Shown here: positions 13,601 to 21,000 of the stretch, one piece after another
Layout of the letters: every line of letters begins with the position of its first letter
Numbering within the stretch: the first letter of the stretch is position 1
Assembly: GCA_045430285.1 (NCBI GenBank)
Contig: JAILXV010000002.1
Location: 682,001 to 746,000 of the forward strand
Origin: Agarilytica sp045430285
GTDB taxonomy: Bacteria; Pseudomonadota; Gammaproteobacteria; Pseudomonadales; Cellvibrionaceae
Length of the DNA: 64,000 bases
Direction: 5' to 3'
Position numbers and translations under genes: made by a program
Notes under the pieces: model-generated
Seen by the model: the letters and a program-made list of their open reading frames with translations, nothing else
Databases searched by the model: none
What the model was told of the DNA's origin: nothing

Positions 13601-16600
13601 CTCTGAGCATACGTCAGCAACAAAATAAAAAACCTGGCCACCAAGTGACCGCAAGTAATCTAAACGTCGCTGGCGTGCATCGTCTAATATTGAACGACCA
13701 CACAACACAAGATTTGCCTGATATTGTGTTAATAAATACTCGGCAAATACACCTGCGATGCCACCCAATCCACCAGTAATTAAATAAGTCCCATTTGATT
13801 TTATAACCGGTTCACACTTCTGCTTATCAGAACGAGATACATCCTCCTCTAGGTCTATACGACTCAACTCTAAGGTGTACCTACTCCCATCGCGGTAGAC
13901 TGTACTTTCCCCGTTTCCATAAGCGCATTCAGCTAATAATTGCTTCGCCCACCAAACGTAGTCAACAGGCCTATCTGAAATATCTTCTTTTACTTCCTCA
14001 ATCAAAACACAAACATTAAGTCCATCTATGACAAGCTTTAGCGATGAATCAAATGATACCCATGATTCCATTAATGCCTGATTAATTTCCGTATCAGCCG
14101 TACCACACAAGCGCAAACTAGCACTAGAAAACTTATGAGCGTTTATATACTGCAGTATTTCCCATATAGGTTTAATATCGTCCTTGAAACGTTTACTTCC
14201 GACAGGCCACAGATACATCAGCGTTACGGCCACAGAAGGATTTAAATTACATTCTGTAATAGCGTCATCGATAGAGACGCCTTCTTTATACTGAATAAAA
14301 TGTACCGAGCTATATCGAGAATAAAATAGTTCGCTCATTTCTTGTTGTGCCGTGCTCGAGAAGATAAATACAACAAGCTGTTCGTCACACGGCTCTATGA
14401 CATCCAACTCCGGCAGCGCCTTTTCTACGTGATTTTCAGAATACATCAACAGCTGGCACTGCTCTTCAGAAATCTCTGTATCGACTTTACTCGCTTTCAT
14501 TTCCGCCGTGGGGTTCTGAAAAGTAGACAGGTTACGCACCGTCGAAATCGGTATATCCTCAGAACACAACCAATATCGATCTTCTAGAAATGGATACGTA
14601 GGTAATGATATCCGCTGAGGGATAACGTCATACAAAGAAGACCAATGCCAACTAAGCCCTTTTGTCCAAAGTTCACATAATTTGTCGTACTTCCCTTTCG
14701 ATAGCCACGATGACAACGCTTGCTGCAGATCGTCGTCGCCCAAGAACAAACCTGACAAACCTAGATGCTGTTTAATATCCCCTCTAAAGGCACTAGAGGT
14801 AACACTTTCTCCTTTGACCACATCCGAAAGTGTCTCTTTTAGTTCTTTGATGGATCTCACTACGCATGCCCACCGGATGTCCATTGCATCCCGTCCAACC
14901 TGCAGGGTATATGCAATATCTCTCAAGTCGGGTAAATCTTCAGCCTGATCAAGATACTGTTTTAATTGGCTGATTTGGACATCAAGACGATCTCGGCTTT
15001 TCGCGGAAAGCACAATGATCGCAGGAGTTTCAAGCGCTGAAGTCGGAGCGTGCTCTTTCGCATATTCCTCTAATACTACGTGCGCATTGACGCCGCCAAA
15101 CCCAAACGAAGAGACTCCCGCACGACGAGGAAAAGTCTGTCCATTAGAATCAGCTATTGCCTCCCATGTCTGTTTTTTTGTAACGATATGAAAAGGCGTT
15201 TCAGCCAAGTCAATATAGGGGTTGATTTCATTACAATGTAAACTTGGTACCAAGGTCCGATGCTTCATCTGTAAAAGCACTTTGATAATGCCGACGACAC
15301 CCGCGGCTAACTCCAGATGACCAACATTAGTTTTAACTGAACCGAGACCGCAATATCCTTTTTTGAGGGTAACATCCTGCTCTTGTGCTAACTCTGAAAA
15401 CGCGCTTTTAAGCCCTTGGACTTCAATAGGATCTCCTAGGGGAGTTCCGGTACCATGTGCCTCAACATACCCCACGGTACTCGGGTTCACACCGCTTTCA
15501 CGAAATGCTGTTTTAATGAGTTCCGCTTGTGCTCTTGGATTTGGCGCTGTAAGTGAATTTGCTCGGCCACCATGATTTTCAGCACTTCCTTTAATCAGAC
15601 CATAAATCTGATCGCCATCTGCTTCAGCTTTCCTCAAAGGCTTCAGCATTAACATACCCACACCTTCACCGCGTACATAACCATTAGCGCCGTCGGAAAA
15701 GGTTTTGCAGCGCCCATCCTTTGAGAGCATTCCCGCCTTACTAAAACTAATGTGAAGTTCAGGAGAGACCAATAAATTTATGCCGCCAACAATTGCCTGA
15801 TCGCAATCTCCCGCTTGCATAGCCCTTATTGCCCGATGCACGGCAACCAACGAACTTGAACAAGCCGTTTCAATGGGCTCGCTTGGGCCGTGAAGATCCA
15901 GAAAATAACTCATTCTATTCGGGCCAACAGATCCAGCCATGCCAGCGGCACTAAACCCTTCTACTGGCACGCCCATGGCTGTCGCTAGTGCACCATAACC
16001 GCTGCTCCCAGTGCCAATAAATACTCCGGTGTTAGATCCATTCAGAGACTGCGGCGCATAACCCGCATCTTCAATAACTTTCCAGACATAGGTCATCAAC
16101 AATCTCTGCTGCGGATCCATTGCCTCAGCTTCTCTAGGAGATATCCCGAAAAACAACGGGTCAAACGACTCTATACCCTCGATGATTCCCGCATATTTAA
16201 TATTGGTTTTATTTTCTTCTTTATCTGGATCACCAAAAAGAGAACGCCAATCCCAACGAGTCCCAGGTATCTCGCCAATACAATCTATGCCGTCGTGTAG
16301 ATTTTTCCAGAATGAATCTAAATCAGGAGAACCAGGGAAACAGCCGCTAACACCGATAATAGCTACATCAGATTGCAAACTAGGTTTAACCTTCGCCTTA
16401 GAAGATCCAAAACCCATCTCGCTTACGGTGTTGAGATTCGACGTCTTAACTTTTGATTCTCGCGTAGGAATGGCGTCAATTTTGGACAAGTGAGTATCTT
16501 CCTCTAAATCTAAACTCAGTATTTTTGGACCACTAATACGGCCAAAAGCCTCTCTATTAATACAATTCCCCGACAATACGATGACTTGTCCCAAATCCAT

Positions 16601-17959
16601 TGCCAAAGCTTCTTCAAAAATATCTGCGCCCGACTGGCTATCCAGTGGCACGATTCCAGTTAGCCTTTCGATTCTTTCATTAACGGCCTGATCAACCCTC
16701 ATACCGCCATCTTGCCAAAGAGGCCAATTTATCGACACGGTGTTTCCACTCCGCGCCCCATCTTTCACTAGGCCCCGACGATAATGCGAAAACTCATCCA
16801 TATAAGCATTGGCAGCAGCATAATCAGCCTGCCCTATATTCCCCAACACCCCTGTAGTCGATGAGAACATAGTAAAGAAATCGAGCGAGTGATTCGCAGT
16901 ATATTTATCAAGTAAATCCAGGCCTTGAACCTTCGGTAAAAGCACCTTCCTGAAGTCCGCTTCTTTTTTTGATAACAAAAGACCGTCAGTTACCATTCCT
17001 GCGCTGTGTATCACGCCATTTAATCGGCCCCAGCGTTCCTCAATCTCCACGACTGCATTTGCCACTGAGGTTTCATCAAGTAGGTTCATCGACACATAAC
17101 CAACTGTACTGCCATCAGTCGATATGTTTTTAAGTTCTGACAAAATCTCCGCAACTTCATCAGAATAGGGAGAACGTCCCGTCAACACGACTTTGGCCCC
17201 AGCAACCGTGGATACGATTCGCCTCGCAAATATCTGACCTAAACCGCCCAAGCCACCCGTTATTAAGTAAACGCCTTCTTTTCGCCAGAAAGAACGTTGA
17301 TTTTCTCCCTGCTTCCTTTCCAATTCCTTCAAAAAAAGGATTTTTCTTACACCATCTAAATAACACACATCGCTCTGTAACGAATAAAGCTCATCGTCAA
17401 TATAGGAGCATATATTGGCAAGTTCCTCTTCCGGTGAGCATACAATTGTTTTTCCTGAAAACGACCCATATTCTTGTGAAGTGCTTTTTATAATTGCCGA
17501 TAGACCTCGAAAAGTTTCCTCATCATAACGGTCCGATCGAATCCATAATTGAAGAAAAACATGCACACCACCGGCGACTAACAACTGAAGTTCCGACAGA
17601 ATCTGACAGGTATAATCCATGTACTTCAACGGCTTATCCGCTTCCTCAGACACAATATTGATTAGATTAAAACCCGTCGTATTCTCTTTGAGTTCTCGAA
17701 TATCAATTTCGTCCCAACCAATGAAAATCAGATATTTTTTCGTATCGCTTAGCGTCGCCACTTCACGGTCAGCCGCCGCTTCTCGCCAACAAGGAGACAA
17801 CAGTAGTGAATCATGCTTATCACTGGTTTCAGCTAAAGAAGTCTTATTCTTTTTACCCGTCTCTTTAGCCTGAAAATCCGCGATAACCGTCAACGCATCA
17901 TCTTTACTAAGGCGACCAGAGTAAACGTCATCAAATACAGTTCTATAAAAATCATTCAT
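1..17959 (-). CDS. Trans-AT polyketide synthase, third protein (PKS C), partial: 3' end beyond the left edge
   Basis: This giant PKS has at least 5986 codons in the window and no stop before the edge. The ATG at 17959 follows the stop of PKS B by one base (TGA-G-ATG), so translation is probably coupled. The frame was checked at the start, at KS active sites near 15862, 3433 and 1096, and at the left end, and it is continuous. Approximate domain order by residue: docking 1-35, KR8 54-480, KS9 530-967, KR9 1147-1620, ACP9 1667-1754, KS10 1795-2217, DH10 2407-2697, KR10 2730-3134, ACP10a/b/c 3177-3504, KS11 3580-4019, DH11 4207-4494, ACP11 4524-4610, KS12 4670-5104, ACP12 5307-5389, KS13 from 5446. 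Each KS is followed by the flanking linker (YTLQVGR or YTL-GRHHF type, then LPxYPF) but no AT domain, which is the trans-AT hallmark. No thioesterase is seen, so more modules or a terminal gene must lie to the left. Confidence 0.96.
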   Translation of the reverse strand, partial: MNDFYRTVFDDVYSGRLSKDDALTVIADFQAKETGKKNKTSLAETSDKHDSLLLSPCWREAAADREVATLSDTKKYLIFIGWDEIDIRELKENTTGFNLINIVSEEADKPLKYMDYTCQILSELQLLVAGGVHVFLQLWIRSDRYDEETFRGLSAIIKSTSQEYGSFSGKTIVCSPEEELANICSYIDDELYSLQSDVCYLDGVRKILFLKELERKQGENQRSFWRKEGVYLITGGLGGLGQIFARRIVSTVAGAKVVLTGRSPYSDEVAEILSELKNISTDGSTVGYVSMNLLDETSVANAVVEIEERWGRLNGVIHSAGMVTDGLLLSKKEADFRKVLLPKVQGLDLLDKYTANHSLDFFTMFSSTTGVLGNIGQADYAAANAYMDEFSHYRRGLVKDGARSGNTVSINWPLWQDGGMRVDQAVNERIERLTGIVPLDSQSGADIFEEALAMDLGQVIVLSGNCINREAFGRISGPKILSLDLEEDTHLSKIDAIPTRESKVKTSNLNTVSEMGFGSSKAKVKPSLQSDVAIIGVSGCFPGSPDLDSFWKNLHDGIDCIGEIPGTRWDWRSLFGDPDKEENKTNIKYAGIIEGIESFDPLFFGISPREAEAMDPQQRLLMTYVWKVIEDAGYAPQSLNGSNTGVFIGTGSSGYGALATAMGVPVEGFSAAGMAGSVGPNRMSYFLDLHGPSEPIETACSSSLVAVHRAIRAMQAGDCDQAIVGGINLLVSPELHISFSKAGMLSKDGRCKTFSDGANGYVRGEGVGMLMLKPLRKAEADGDQIYGLIKGSAENHGGRANSLTAPNPRAQAELIKTAFRESGVNPSTVGYVEAHGTGTPLGDPIEVQGLKSAFSELAQEQDVTLKKGYCGLGSVKTNVGHLELAAGVVGIIKVLLQMKHRTLVPSLHCNEINPYIDLAETPFHIVTKKQTWEAIADSNGQTFPRRAGVSSFGFGGVNAHVVLEEYAKEHAPTSALETPAIIVLSAKSRDRLDVQISQLKQYLDQAEDLPDLRDIAYTLQVGRDAMDIRWACVVRSIKELKETLSDVVKGESVTSSAFRGDIKQHLGLSGLFLGDDDLQQALSSWLSKGKYDKLCELWTKGLSWHWSSLYDVIPQRISLPTYPFLEDRYWLCSEDIPISTVRNLSTFQNPTAEMKASKVDTEISEEQCQLLMYSENHVEKALPELDVIEPCDEQLVVFIFSSTAQQEMSELFYSRYSSVHFIQYKEGVSIDDAITECNLNPSVAVTLMYLWPVGSKRFKDDIKPIWEILQYINAHKFSSASLRLCGTADTEINQALMESWVSFDSSLKLVIDGLNVCVLIEEVKEDISDRPVDYVWWAKQLLAECAYGNGESTVYRDGSRYTLELSRIDLEEDVSRSDKQKCEPVIKSNGTYLITGGLGGIAGVFAEYLLTQYQANLVLCGRSILDDARQRRLDYLRSLGGQVFYFVADVCSEEEMQPGIQEACEHFGVIDGVFHAAGLPAGVSVFDKGYKQFRSVLDPKIQGALVLDRLLVDQPLDFVCYLSSISAVLGDLGSCDYAVANRFLLSYAEQREKRREKGEVQGRSIAIAWPLWQNGGMATGDEKQTALYLTSSGQEILADEEGIASLELLLQQESPITLVVKGLPSRVNNFLGVEDNNSFLKKSKSFISTPKEPDDCPAGSKSPRIEYGDLALSECVMLDLKGIASRLLKIDDSRLGEDENLADFGFDSIGLATYAKALSAHFDTKITPSIFFSYSTLNDLKEYFIEQYEDLLRVQYASMHENTSFPSGANHSPNDSVNVTKNQNQNQDSMTVRSNEPIAVIGMSGRFPGARNTNELWGIFSEARSAVGEIPRERFNWRDHYGDPKKHENKTLCKWLGALPGIDEFDPKFFEISPAEAEVMDPRQRLLLQEAWRALEDAGYGPQQLADQKVGMFVGVEQGEYQQLIDKAPFTANHDGILAARLAYILNLSGPALAINTACSSGLVAAHEACVSLRAGDCDSAIAGGVHVLIKPDSLIAMGQAGMLSTEGRCNTFSEKANGMVPGEAVVAVVLKRLSDAERDGDPIHGVIRGSGINYDGKTNGITAPSGKAQSALIREVYGKYKIPFDRIDYIIAHGTGTRLGDPIEVNALYDAFINSGSVFNKKCALTSNKPNLGHTFAASGLVNLVGMLLSMRHEKIPPSIHCEKESDYISWSDSPFFINKNLSPWPKLGKPRLGALSAYGICGTNAHVVVESYDSNEPDMNVSSEQQPHLIALSAKSEPVLRQKLIDLRGFLDNSSDNFDLGSLSFTLLTGRHHFAYRVALVVDDARDAVRKIGCFLKDVSQEGVCSGKVERRFKSDPSRLKEGENTIAQYRSVVMSGTREEMRASFVFLSDLYARGYQLHWSELFEGSKVKRLHLPTYPFPREHYWVDLGSDAGMLGSCQPLSKTRLSPLVHKNISGANDYHFVSSFSGEEFFFNDHLVNNQKVLPGVAYLEMARVAVSIALNRTSEFTPLRIENVVILKPFVFTSSLSEMHIGLSKNGINKFSFEIYSSGVDGGKEMFTQGVVIADSICPPSDFIGVDEPIDISTKEVFGGQCYDLFSSMGIRHGEAFQSIKRIKKVAQNDKESCLWVDVQLPASVSDSHEEFGIHPSIMDGALQSGLGFVLINNNSNNSNELGALIPFAIDSVTVYAPVRASVRVVARTFSNTNKNIMKCDFDIVSGSGKLCARIKGYTSRRLASKITSSGHMSKEGGVEVIDSKVTDSVHLSESAEVGFLTKQWNDMPSRSSTVGAGLNCAHVFLCDLDVSIDVLSSILTGTSVHALRAETKGVSGRYTDIASNLLSEIKSLISKSSSGPMLIQLVIEDGNPFHYEGLAGMLKCVEVEYPRIKTQVIISDETRQAEKMSRYILAEQTVESVLTKAHAQEVRYLGGKRSVMSLSELHVSSESVNPSFWKNDGVYLITGGLGGLGKIFAKEMLCSDKAVHIVLVGRSDLDARRTVDFEELKSLCRGSATVDYHAVDIDDEQALGKLVTGIKSSFGNITGILHSAGLIKDNFVKAKSELELRAVFSPKVSALEKLDEATKQEPLELFVLFSSLSSVFGNVGQSDYAAANGFMDRFAFHRNTLVNKGVRAGNTLSINWPLWESGGMQIEASELEQLMRTTGIVPLPTEQGVRALGVALTSLCSQVAVFSGSKSVKKPLSTSIGEDVDHKARSEAPEQHGDMESDLLSMVQEGVISLISDQLKVKKHDIDIHAEFSEFGFDSVSLTTFGNTLSDHYRIELSPTLFFEYPCVEDFCQYLVDEQSEAMSSVFELVASDPVARDVYPEEKNSEGEAWDTASLIDALQMVIVEKISEQLKIGRQDIDVIAEFGEFGFDSVSLASLGNSLNLECNLEMSPTLFFEYPTIEQLSEYLVAEEYDNLLNAFGNRNSAENTNASNEEFLSEPVYSTQNTIHEVDISDADLLNQIQSVLIVTVCKQLKAKEEDVDPQAEFSEFGFDSVSLTTFGNTLNQTYGLELMPTVFFESPTIALLSEYILDSSREQIKAHLGARMEGETESAQQHAHTASFQREAAVDRREKVEEIVGHSKGDRAPEFSSNDQSNSERSSIGEDSSSAMGLQHTHESIAIVGVSGCFPESPDLNSFWDNLSAGRDCITEVPSDRWDWDTLFGDPKTEENKTNIKHAGIMAGLSEFDPLFFGISPREAEIMDPQQRLIMTYVWKAIEDSGHSPESLSGSNTGVFIGTSGSGYGAMLSGAGIPLEGFSVAAMSGSVGPNRMSFLLNLSGPSEPIETACSSSLVAIHRAVHAINSGQCDQAIVGGVNTLVSPELQVSFSKAGMLSPDGRCKTFSKNANGYVRGEGVGMLVLKRLSEAEADRDNIYAVIRGSAENHGGRANSLTAPNPKAQAALISSVMRASKIDPKTVSYIEAHGTGTPLGDPIEIQGLKKAFTDATAEMDGGILPEGYCRVGSVKSNIGHLELAAGVAGVIKVLLQLKHKKLVPSLHCEEVNPYVDLTNSPFKLCDKEEPWERLRDVNGAPIPLRAGVSSFGFGGVNAHILLEEYISNEVAADTVAPYIFVLSAKTKNALESQAKQLCEYIDENETVDLSRLAYTLQVGRDGMNFRFACIANSVSSLKKILLDFLGDNNSSPHVFVNELSSRKELALLFGGDEDFSETVSAWVNKRKLDKLASLWVKGVPLDWTRLYSILPKRMSFPSYPFEKGHYWKLPRVSGPAGLGLSNTSEANEYGMTGSLIGPVIHKNISDISGLKFLSVFTGKEFFLADHVVMGEKILPAVVYLEMANIAIRNATDSDEALSTIIENIVFLEPLVVGNKDICVHTSISLVASTKVNFEISSVTLCSEAPPNRRVHAQGTLTIEALDNSDSFDSQGAFDRTDAIPLDVDRYYGQLSESGLEYGVAHRAITKMSAINGDVREAVGKLALPSSVMGASSAYTLHPSLMDAALQVAGAIEAGDNTEAALKLPFAIEKIKIYRTVNTSVDVVARPVGVISNEVRKYDIDIYLENGELAVSLAGFSTRILRQEKTPKTIPASVTLKPEKVNDEARLSDTILGEHQAELNDILRRSISDHLNIDFALVDVDSELSEFGFDSVTLTGFGNILNQEYGFELTPTTFFEFPTVTLLSDHLLNEYPDHVRKFLTIPASKTNAPDLDEMKLASHPEADKIFDSDCQSKSGESLDFLSSPFCIDNLTKKSDFSKTMGEAIAIVGVSGAFPEAGDIDQFWENISNGRDCITEMPNERWDWESIYGDPAKDANKTNIKSAGVLKGVDEFDPLFFGISPKEATTIDPQQRILMTYVWKVIEDAGYAPSSLSGTNTGVFIGTGASGYGSLLTQAGVPIEGYSAAGMVGSVGPNRVSFLLNLHGPSEPIETACSSSLVAIHRAVSAMRLGQCDQAIVGGVNLLVTPEAHISFTKAGMLSTDGKCKSFSSSANGYVRGEGVGMLFLKRLSDAEKEGDQIYGVIRGSAENHGGRSNSLTAPNPNAQASVIQSAIEQSGIDHNSITYIEAHGTGTPLGDPVEVQGLKTAFKNIQDTYDAPFCGVGSVKTNIGHLELAAGVAGVIKVLLQMKHKTFAPSLHCDHVNEYINLENSPFYFVKEPSSWDCIQDEKGNILPRRAGVSSFGFGGVNAHVILEEYADSTHHDPEIVTSKRGASVVVLSAKNRTSLLGNVAALYQFLLKNQEECDIESLAYTLQVGRDAMNERVAFVVDTTPSLIDMLKGYMEKGASYAGVFDGSAEKNGEALSMFSGDSELLGAVDKWVSLGKWKSLAELWVKGLKFDWHRIYTGRSMRRMHLPTYEFSRDSYWIGAPSRLDMPAPSNSNDATEKRTGRTEKDSNVSLSARLESRLNDVVCDLTNIPSEKIVATASLDSYGMDSIVISKFNDILAAEFPRISKIFFYENKTLGDISKRLLADYEPQCAAWVDNEKVQPSVGFAGKDSGKYSQQTLIQDHAECISKLRASQRKLWAKCTEEEEVVMREPIAIIGIDGRYPGADNVEEFWSNIKRGVNSITEIPEERWPIDSFYDDDRLECVNRGKSYSKWGGFLKNVANFDPLFFNITPQLARDIDPQERIFLQACWNTIEDAGYNRERLARQHENRVGVFAGVTTNSFSLYGPDLWQRGERSFPISSFGSLANRVSYTFNFNGPSMPVDTMCSASLTAIHEACEHIYRGDCELALAGGVNLFLHPSSYIMLCGQQMLSPDGQCKSFGEGGNGFVPGEGVGAVLLKRLSHAERDGDHIYGVVRGTSVNHGGRTSGFTVPNPNAQTELIKTALSRAEVHPREVSYIEAHGTGTALGDPIEVTGLTNAFREHTQDVNFCKLGSVKTNIGHAESAAGIAGLTKVLMQMKYGELAPSLHSESLNESIEFSSTPFSVQQNNIEWERPVVDFGDGNKVERPRIAGVSSFGAGGVNAHVVIEEYIAPEVKSVANNPVSGQEDDLALPIVLSAKSEGQLREYAQKLYEYVESNDIELESLAYTLQVGREAMEHRLGFVASNISSLSENLRRFIQGEKLEIESSSQ
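1795..3950 (-). other. Module 12: KS-ACP
   Basis: KS12 has ETACSSSL (Cys codon at 3433), HGTGT and NIGH, so it looks able to elongate. It is followed only by the flanking linker and ACP12 (SYGMDSIVI). With no reductive domain, a beta-keto group would be left unless an enzyme acts in trans. Confidence 0.87.
4130..7225 (-). other. Module 11: KS-DH-ACP, no KR
   Basis: KS11 has ETACSSSL, HGTGT and NIGH. DH11 has H-VVM-G-EKIL-P followed by A, and MDAALQ. ACP11 (SEFGFDSVT) follows directly. No ketoreductase is present here or before KS12, so DH11 has no visible source of a beta-hydroxyl substrate. Confidence 0.87.
7440..12580 (-). other. Module 10: KS-DH-KR-ACP-ACP-ACP, altered DH motif
   Basis: KS10 has NTACSSGL, HGTGT and NLGH. 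DH10 reads H-LVN-N-QKVL-P, with asparagine for the conserved glycine (near 10640), while MDGALQ keeps the aspartate. KR10 has GGLGGLG, FSS, QSDYAAAN and the aspartate mark (LIKD). Three ACPs follow (about 8430-8180, 8070-7830, 7710-7450), each with EFGFDSVS. Confidence 0.88.
12598..12620. repeat. Six-base repeat encoding an Asn-Gln run in PKS C
   Basis: About three copies of TTGGTT encode NQNQNQ in the linker between ACP9 and KS10, a low-complexity linker. Confidence 0.7.
12690..16372 (-). other. Module 9: KS-KR-ACP
   Basis: KS9 has ETACSSSL (Cys codon at 15862), HGTGT and NIGH. KR9 has GGLGGIA, LSS and CDYAVAN and lacks the aspartate mark (LPAG). ACP9 has ADFGFDSIG followed by FFSYSTLNDL, closely matching ACP5 and ACP7. 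The expected product is an L-type beta-hydroxyl. Confidence 0.88.
16500..17959 (-). other. Module 8, second part: docking segment and KR at the start of PKS C
   Basis: A short docking segment (about residues 1-35) precedes a complete KR with both structural and catalytic halves. The cofactor loop GGLGGLG is near 17240-17262, FSS and QADYAAAN lie near 16800-16870, and the aspartate mark is present (MVTD). No ACP of its own follows before KS9, so it should act on the ACP8 thioester at the end of PKS B. Confidence 0.85.
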
Positions 17960-17960
17960 C

Positions 17961-18050
17961 TCAGATCACCATCTCATTAAGAGCTTCATCAACACTTATT
18001 TCTTTTCGTGAAAGCCCATCCAGCAGATTCACCAACGTCGACGGAACGTT
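17961..18050 (-). other. C-terminal docking segment of PKS B
   Basis: The tail contains LLDGLSRKEISVDEALNE, which closely matches the PKS A tail and the PKS C head (GRLSKDDAL). It probably holds PKS B to PKS C, so that KR8 can reach ACP8. Confidence 0.55.
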
Positions 18051-21000
18051 AGGCTCGCAAAAACCACCTTCAATAGACGATCTGCAATGTGCGATATTTT
18101 CTTTTTCTCCCTCAGAAAACAAACGCTCCTCCATTAATTCCTGATTAGATCCAACCAGATATTTTGATAATTTGGCCACAGTCGGGTATTCAAAAAATAT
18201 TGTGGGGGATAGATCTAAATCATATTTTTTATTTAGCGTATTTCCGAACTCTGTAAGACTAACGGAATCAAAACCAAACTCACTAAACTCTCCTTTTACA
18301 TCAATATGATCGCGCCCAATTTTTAGTTGTTCGCTTATATGCTCAACCAAAGAAGCCTCAACTCTCGCTGACAACTTAGCGCCATGATCATTGCTATCAT
18401 CCGAGAACATTCTCCTGCCAGCACTTCCCATTTGCGTAGCAGGAACGTCTACAATATCTTTCACGATAGGTTTTTCCGGCTCAGAGACAGCTAAGCCAGC
18501 CGCAGAATCGTTCAGGCGAGGAGAGACTTCAGCGTTTTCGATCATGACATGCCGAATACAAAATCCCGTAACCCTTATACAAACCGCGCCATTACGATCT
18601 ACCAAGTCAATATCTATTTTTTGCATATTGTCTTTGATATTGGAATGAGACGTTAGAACACTCACAAGAGGTTCATCCAACGGTAGATTCCTAAAGTAGG
18701 CTACTTTTTCAAAAGAAAAAGGAACCATTGTCCTTGATACAGCGTCCTCATCAAAAACATATTCTGATGAGCTATTTTTACTCAGCGTAAAACCTACACC
18801 CGCTTGCAACGCTGCATCCAAAATAGTGGGATGTAAACTAAAACATCCCTCCGATTGGCGACTGACAATGTCCGGAAGCTCTATTTCGGCGAGTATTTTT
18901 CTCGCCCCACTGTGGTCATCCAAAACATGAACAGATCTCACGCCACGACATGCAGGTCCATAATCGAGCCCCATATCCCTAAAAGCTTCATAGCTTTCTT
19001 TATCGGAAATCGAGTGCACAACTTTTCTTTTAAGCGCTTCGATCCCCTCGCTTAAAATTGGCCCTAACTCTCCCCCAGGCTCGGCATGAAAACGTATCCC
19101 CCCATTGACATGTTCTAACCTAGTTCCACTATCCTCGGAAACTATTTTAAATCTCACTTCAGCGTCATGGATCTGTTCTAATTCGACCACCACCTCAACG
19201 GGCGATGCCTTTAATATCAGGGGAGATAGAAGAACAACGCCATATAATTCAAATTTCTGTTCTGTCTCCCTATTCGCGATTGAATCTTGAGCAGCAGCCC
19301 TTGCCATTTCAAGAAATACGACACCTGGCATAACCTTGCGGCCTTGTACAACATGATCTCGAAAAAAGAATTCATTGCCAGTAAATGTGGAGCTGTATCT
19401 TTGCAGGTCAAAACTCGAAATATTCCGGTGAATCAACATACCAACATTTGGGGGGCTGTCTGTACTCCTCAAAGATAACTCTTCCAGGGCTGTTCGACTA
19501 TCGACCCAATATTGTTCCCTAGCGAAAGGGTAGGTTGGTAAATTAATCCTTGTCGGTGCCTCAGACCCAAACATATTTCTCCATGATAAGTCGTACCCCT
19601 GACAAAATAAGTCAGACAATCCATATAACACATCTTGCGCACCTGCTGGTTGATCAACGGAAAACAAGGTCAACATCTGTGATTCACCAAAACTTGCGAG
19701 GGAGGATTGCGGAACAAATTCACGATCGACAACACCCGAGAAAACCTTAGGTGTCCGTTCATCATTCGCAAGTAATCCTAAAGTACGAATCGCATCATCA
19801 TAATCTTCCACAACTACAGCAGCGCGATGGCTAAAATGATGACGACCCAAAAACAACGTATAACTTAATGACCGCAGGCAAATATTTTCTTGCCCTTCTG
19901 ACTGTATAAAACTGCAGAAGTCTTCTATTCGTTTTTTTAGCGCGTTTTTATTTTTGCCTGAAAGAGGAAGAATATAATAGTGATGATTGTTCGTATCACT
20001 AGAGACTGTTTCTTTGTCGTAACTCTCAACGACCATATGAGCGTTTGTGCCACTCATCCCGAAAGCGCTTACGGCTCCTAATCTCGAGTTATTTGTTTTC
20101 GGCCAAGATTTAGAACGTTTATTGACGAAAAAAGGACTACTGTCCCATGGGATATAGTTGCTTTCCACCTCACAGTGAAGACTCGCAGGAATTGTTTCAT
20201 TTCGCATAGACAACAAAAGGCTCACGAAACTTACTAAACCAGATGCAGCAAAGGTATGCCCTAAATTGGATTTAGTTGAAGTTAATGCACAGTGAGGTTT
20301 TTCTGAATGTTTATCCGATGTAAAAACATCATATAGCGCGTTGATCTCAACAGGATCACCCAGCCGAGTTCCGGTCCCATGAGTGACAACATATTCGATA
20401 TCTGAGGGAGATATATGATGCTTGTCATAAACATCACGTAATAATGCGCTTTGCGCCTTGCCACTAGGGGCTGTTATTCCGTTTGTTTTCCCATCGTAAT
20501 TAATCCCGCTACCGCGGATAACACCATAAATCGGGTCGCCATCTCTCTCTGCGTCACTTAAACGCTTCAATATGACAGCAACCACCGCTTCTCCTGGCAC
20601 CATGCCATTGGCTGCATCAGAAAAGGCACTGCATTTTCCATCTGGCGAAAGCATTCCCACTTTCCCCATAGCGATAAATCCTTCTGGTCTCAATAGTATG
20701 TTGACCCCAGCGGCAATCGCCGTATCACAATCTCCAGCACGTAAACTTACGCACGCTTCATGCGCCGCGACTAAGCCGGAAGAACAAGCAGTATTGATTG
20801 CGAGTGCAGGCCCACTAAGGTCTAATATATATGCAAGCCGAGCGGCCAGAATACCATCGTGATTCGCTGTTAAAGGTGAATCATCAGACAACGACTGATA
20901 ATCACCCTGCTCCACACCAACAAACATTCCTACAGTTTGTTCAGAAATCTGCTTATCGCCATACCCTGCATCCTCTAAAGCGCACCACGCCTCTTGAAGT

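Noticed and set aside
1..17959. A frameshift or break in PKS C
   Set aside because: Motif codons at 17959, 15862, 3433, 1096 and 61 all fall in the same frame, and no stop was met in reading it.
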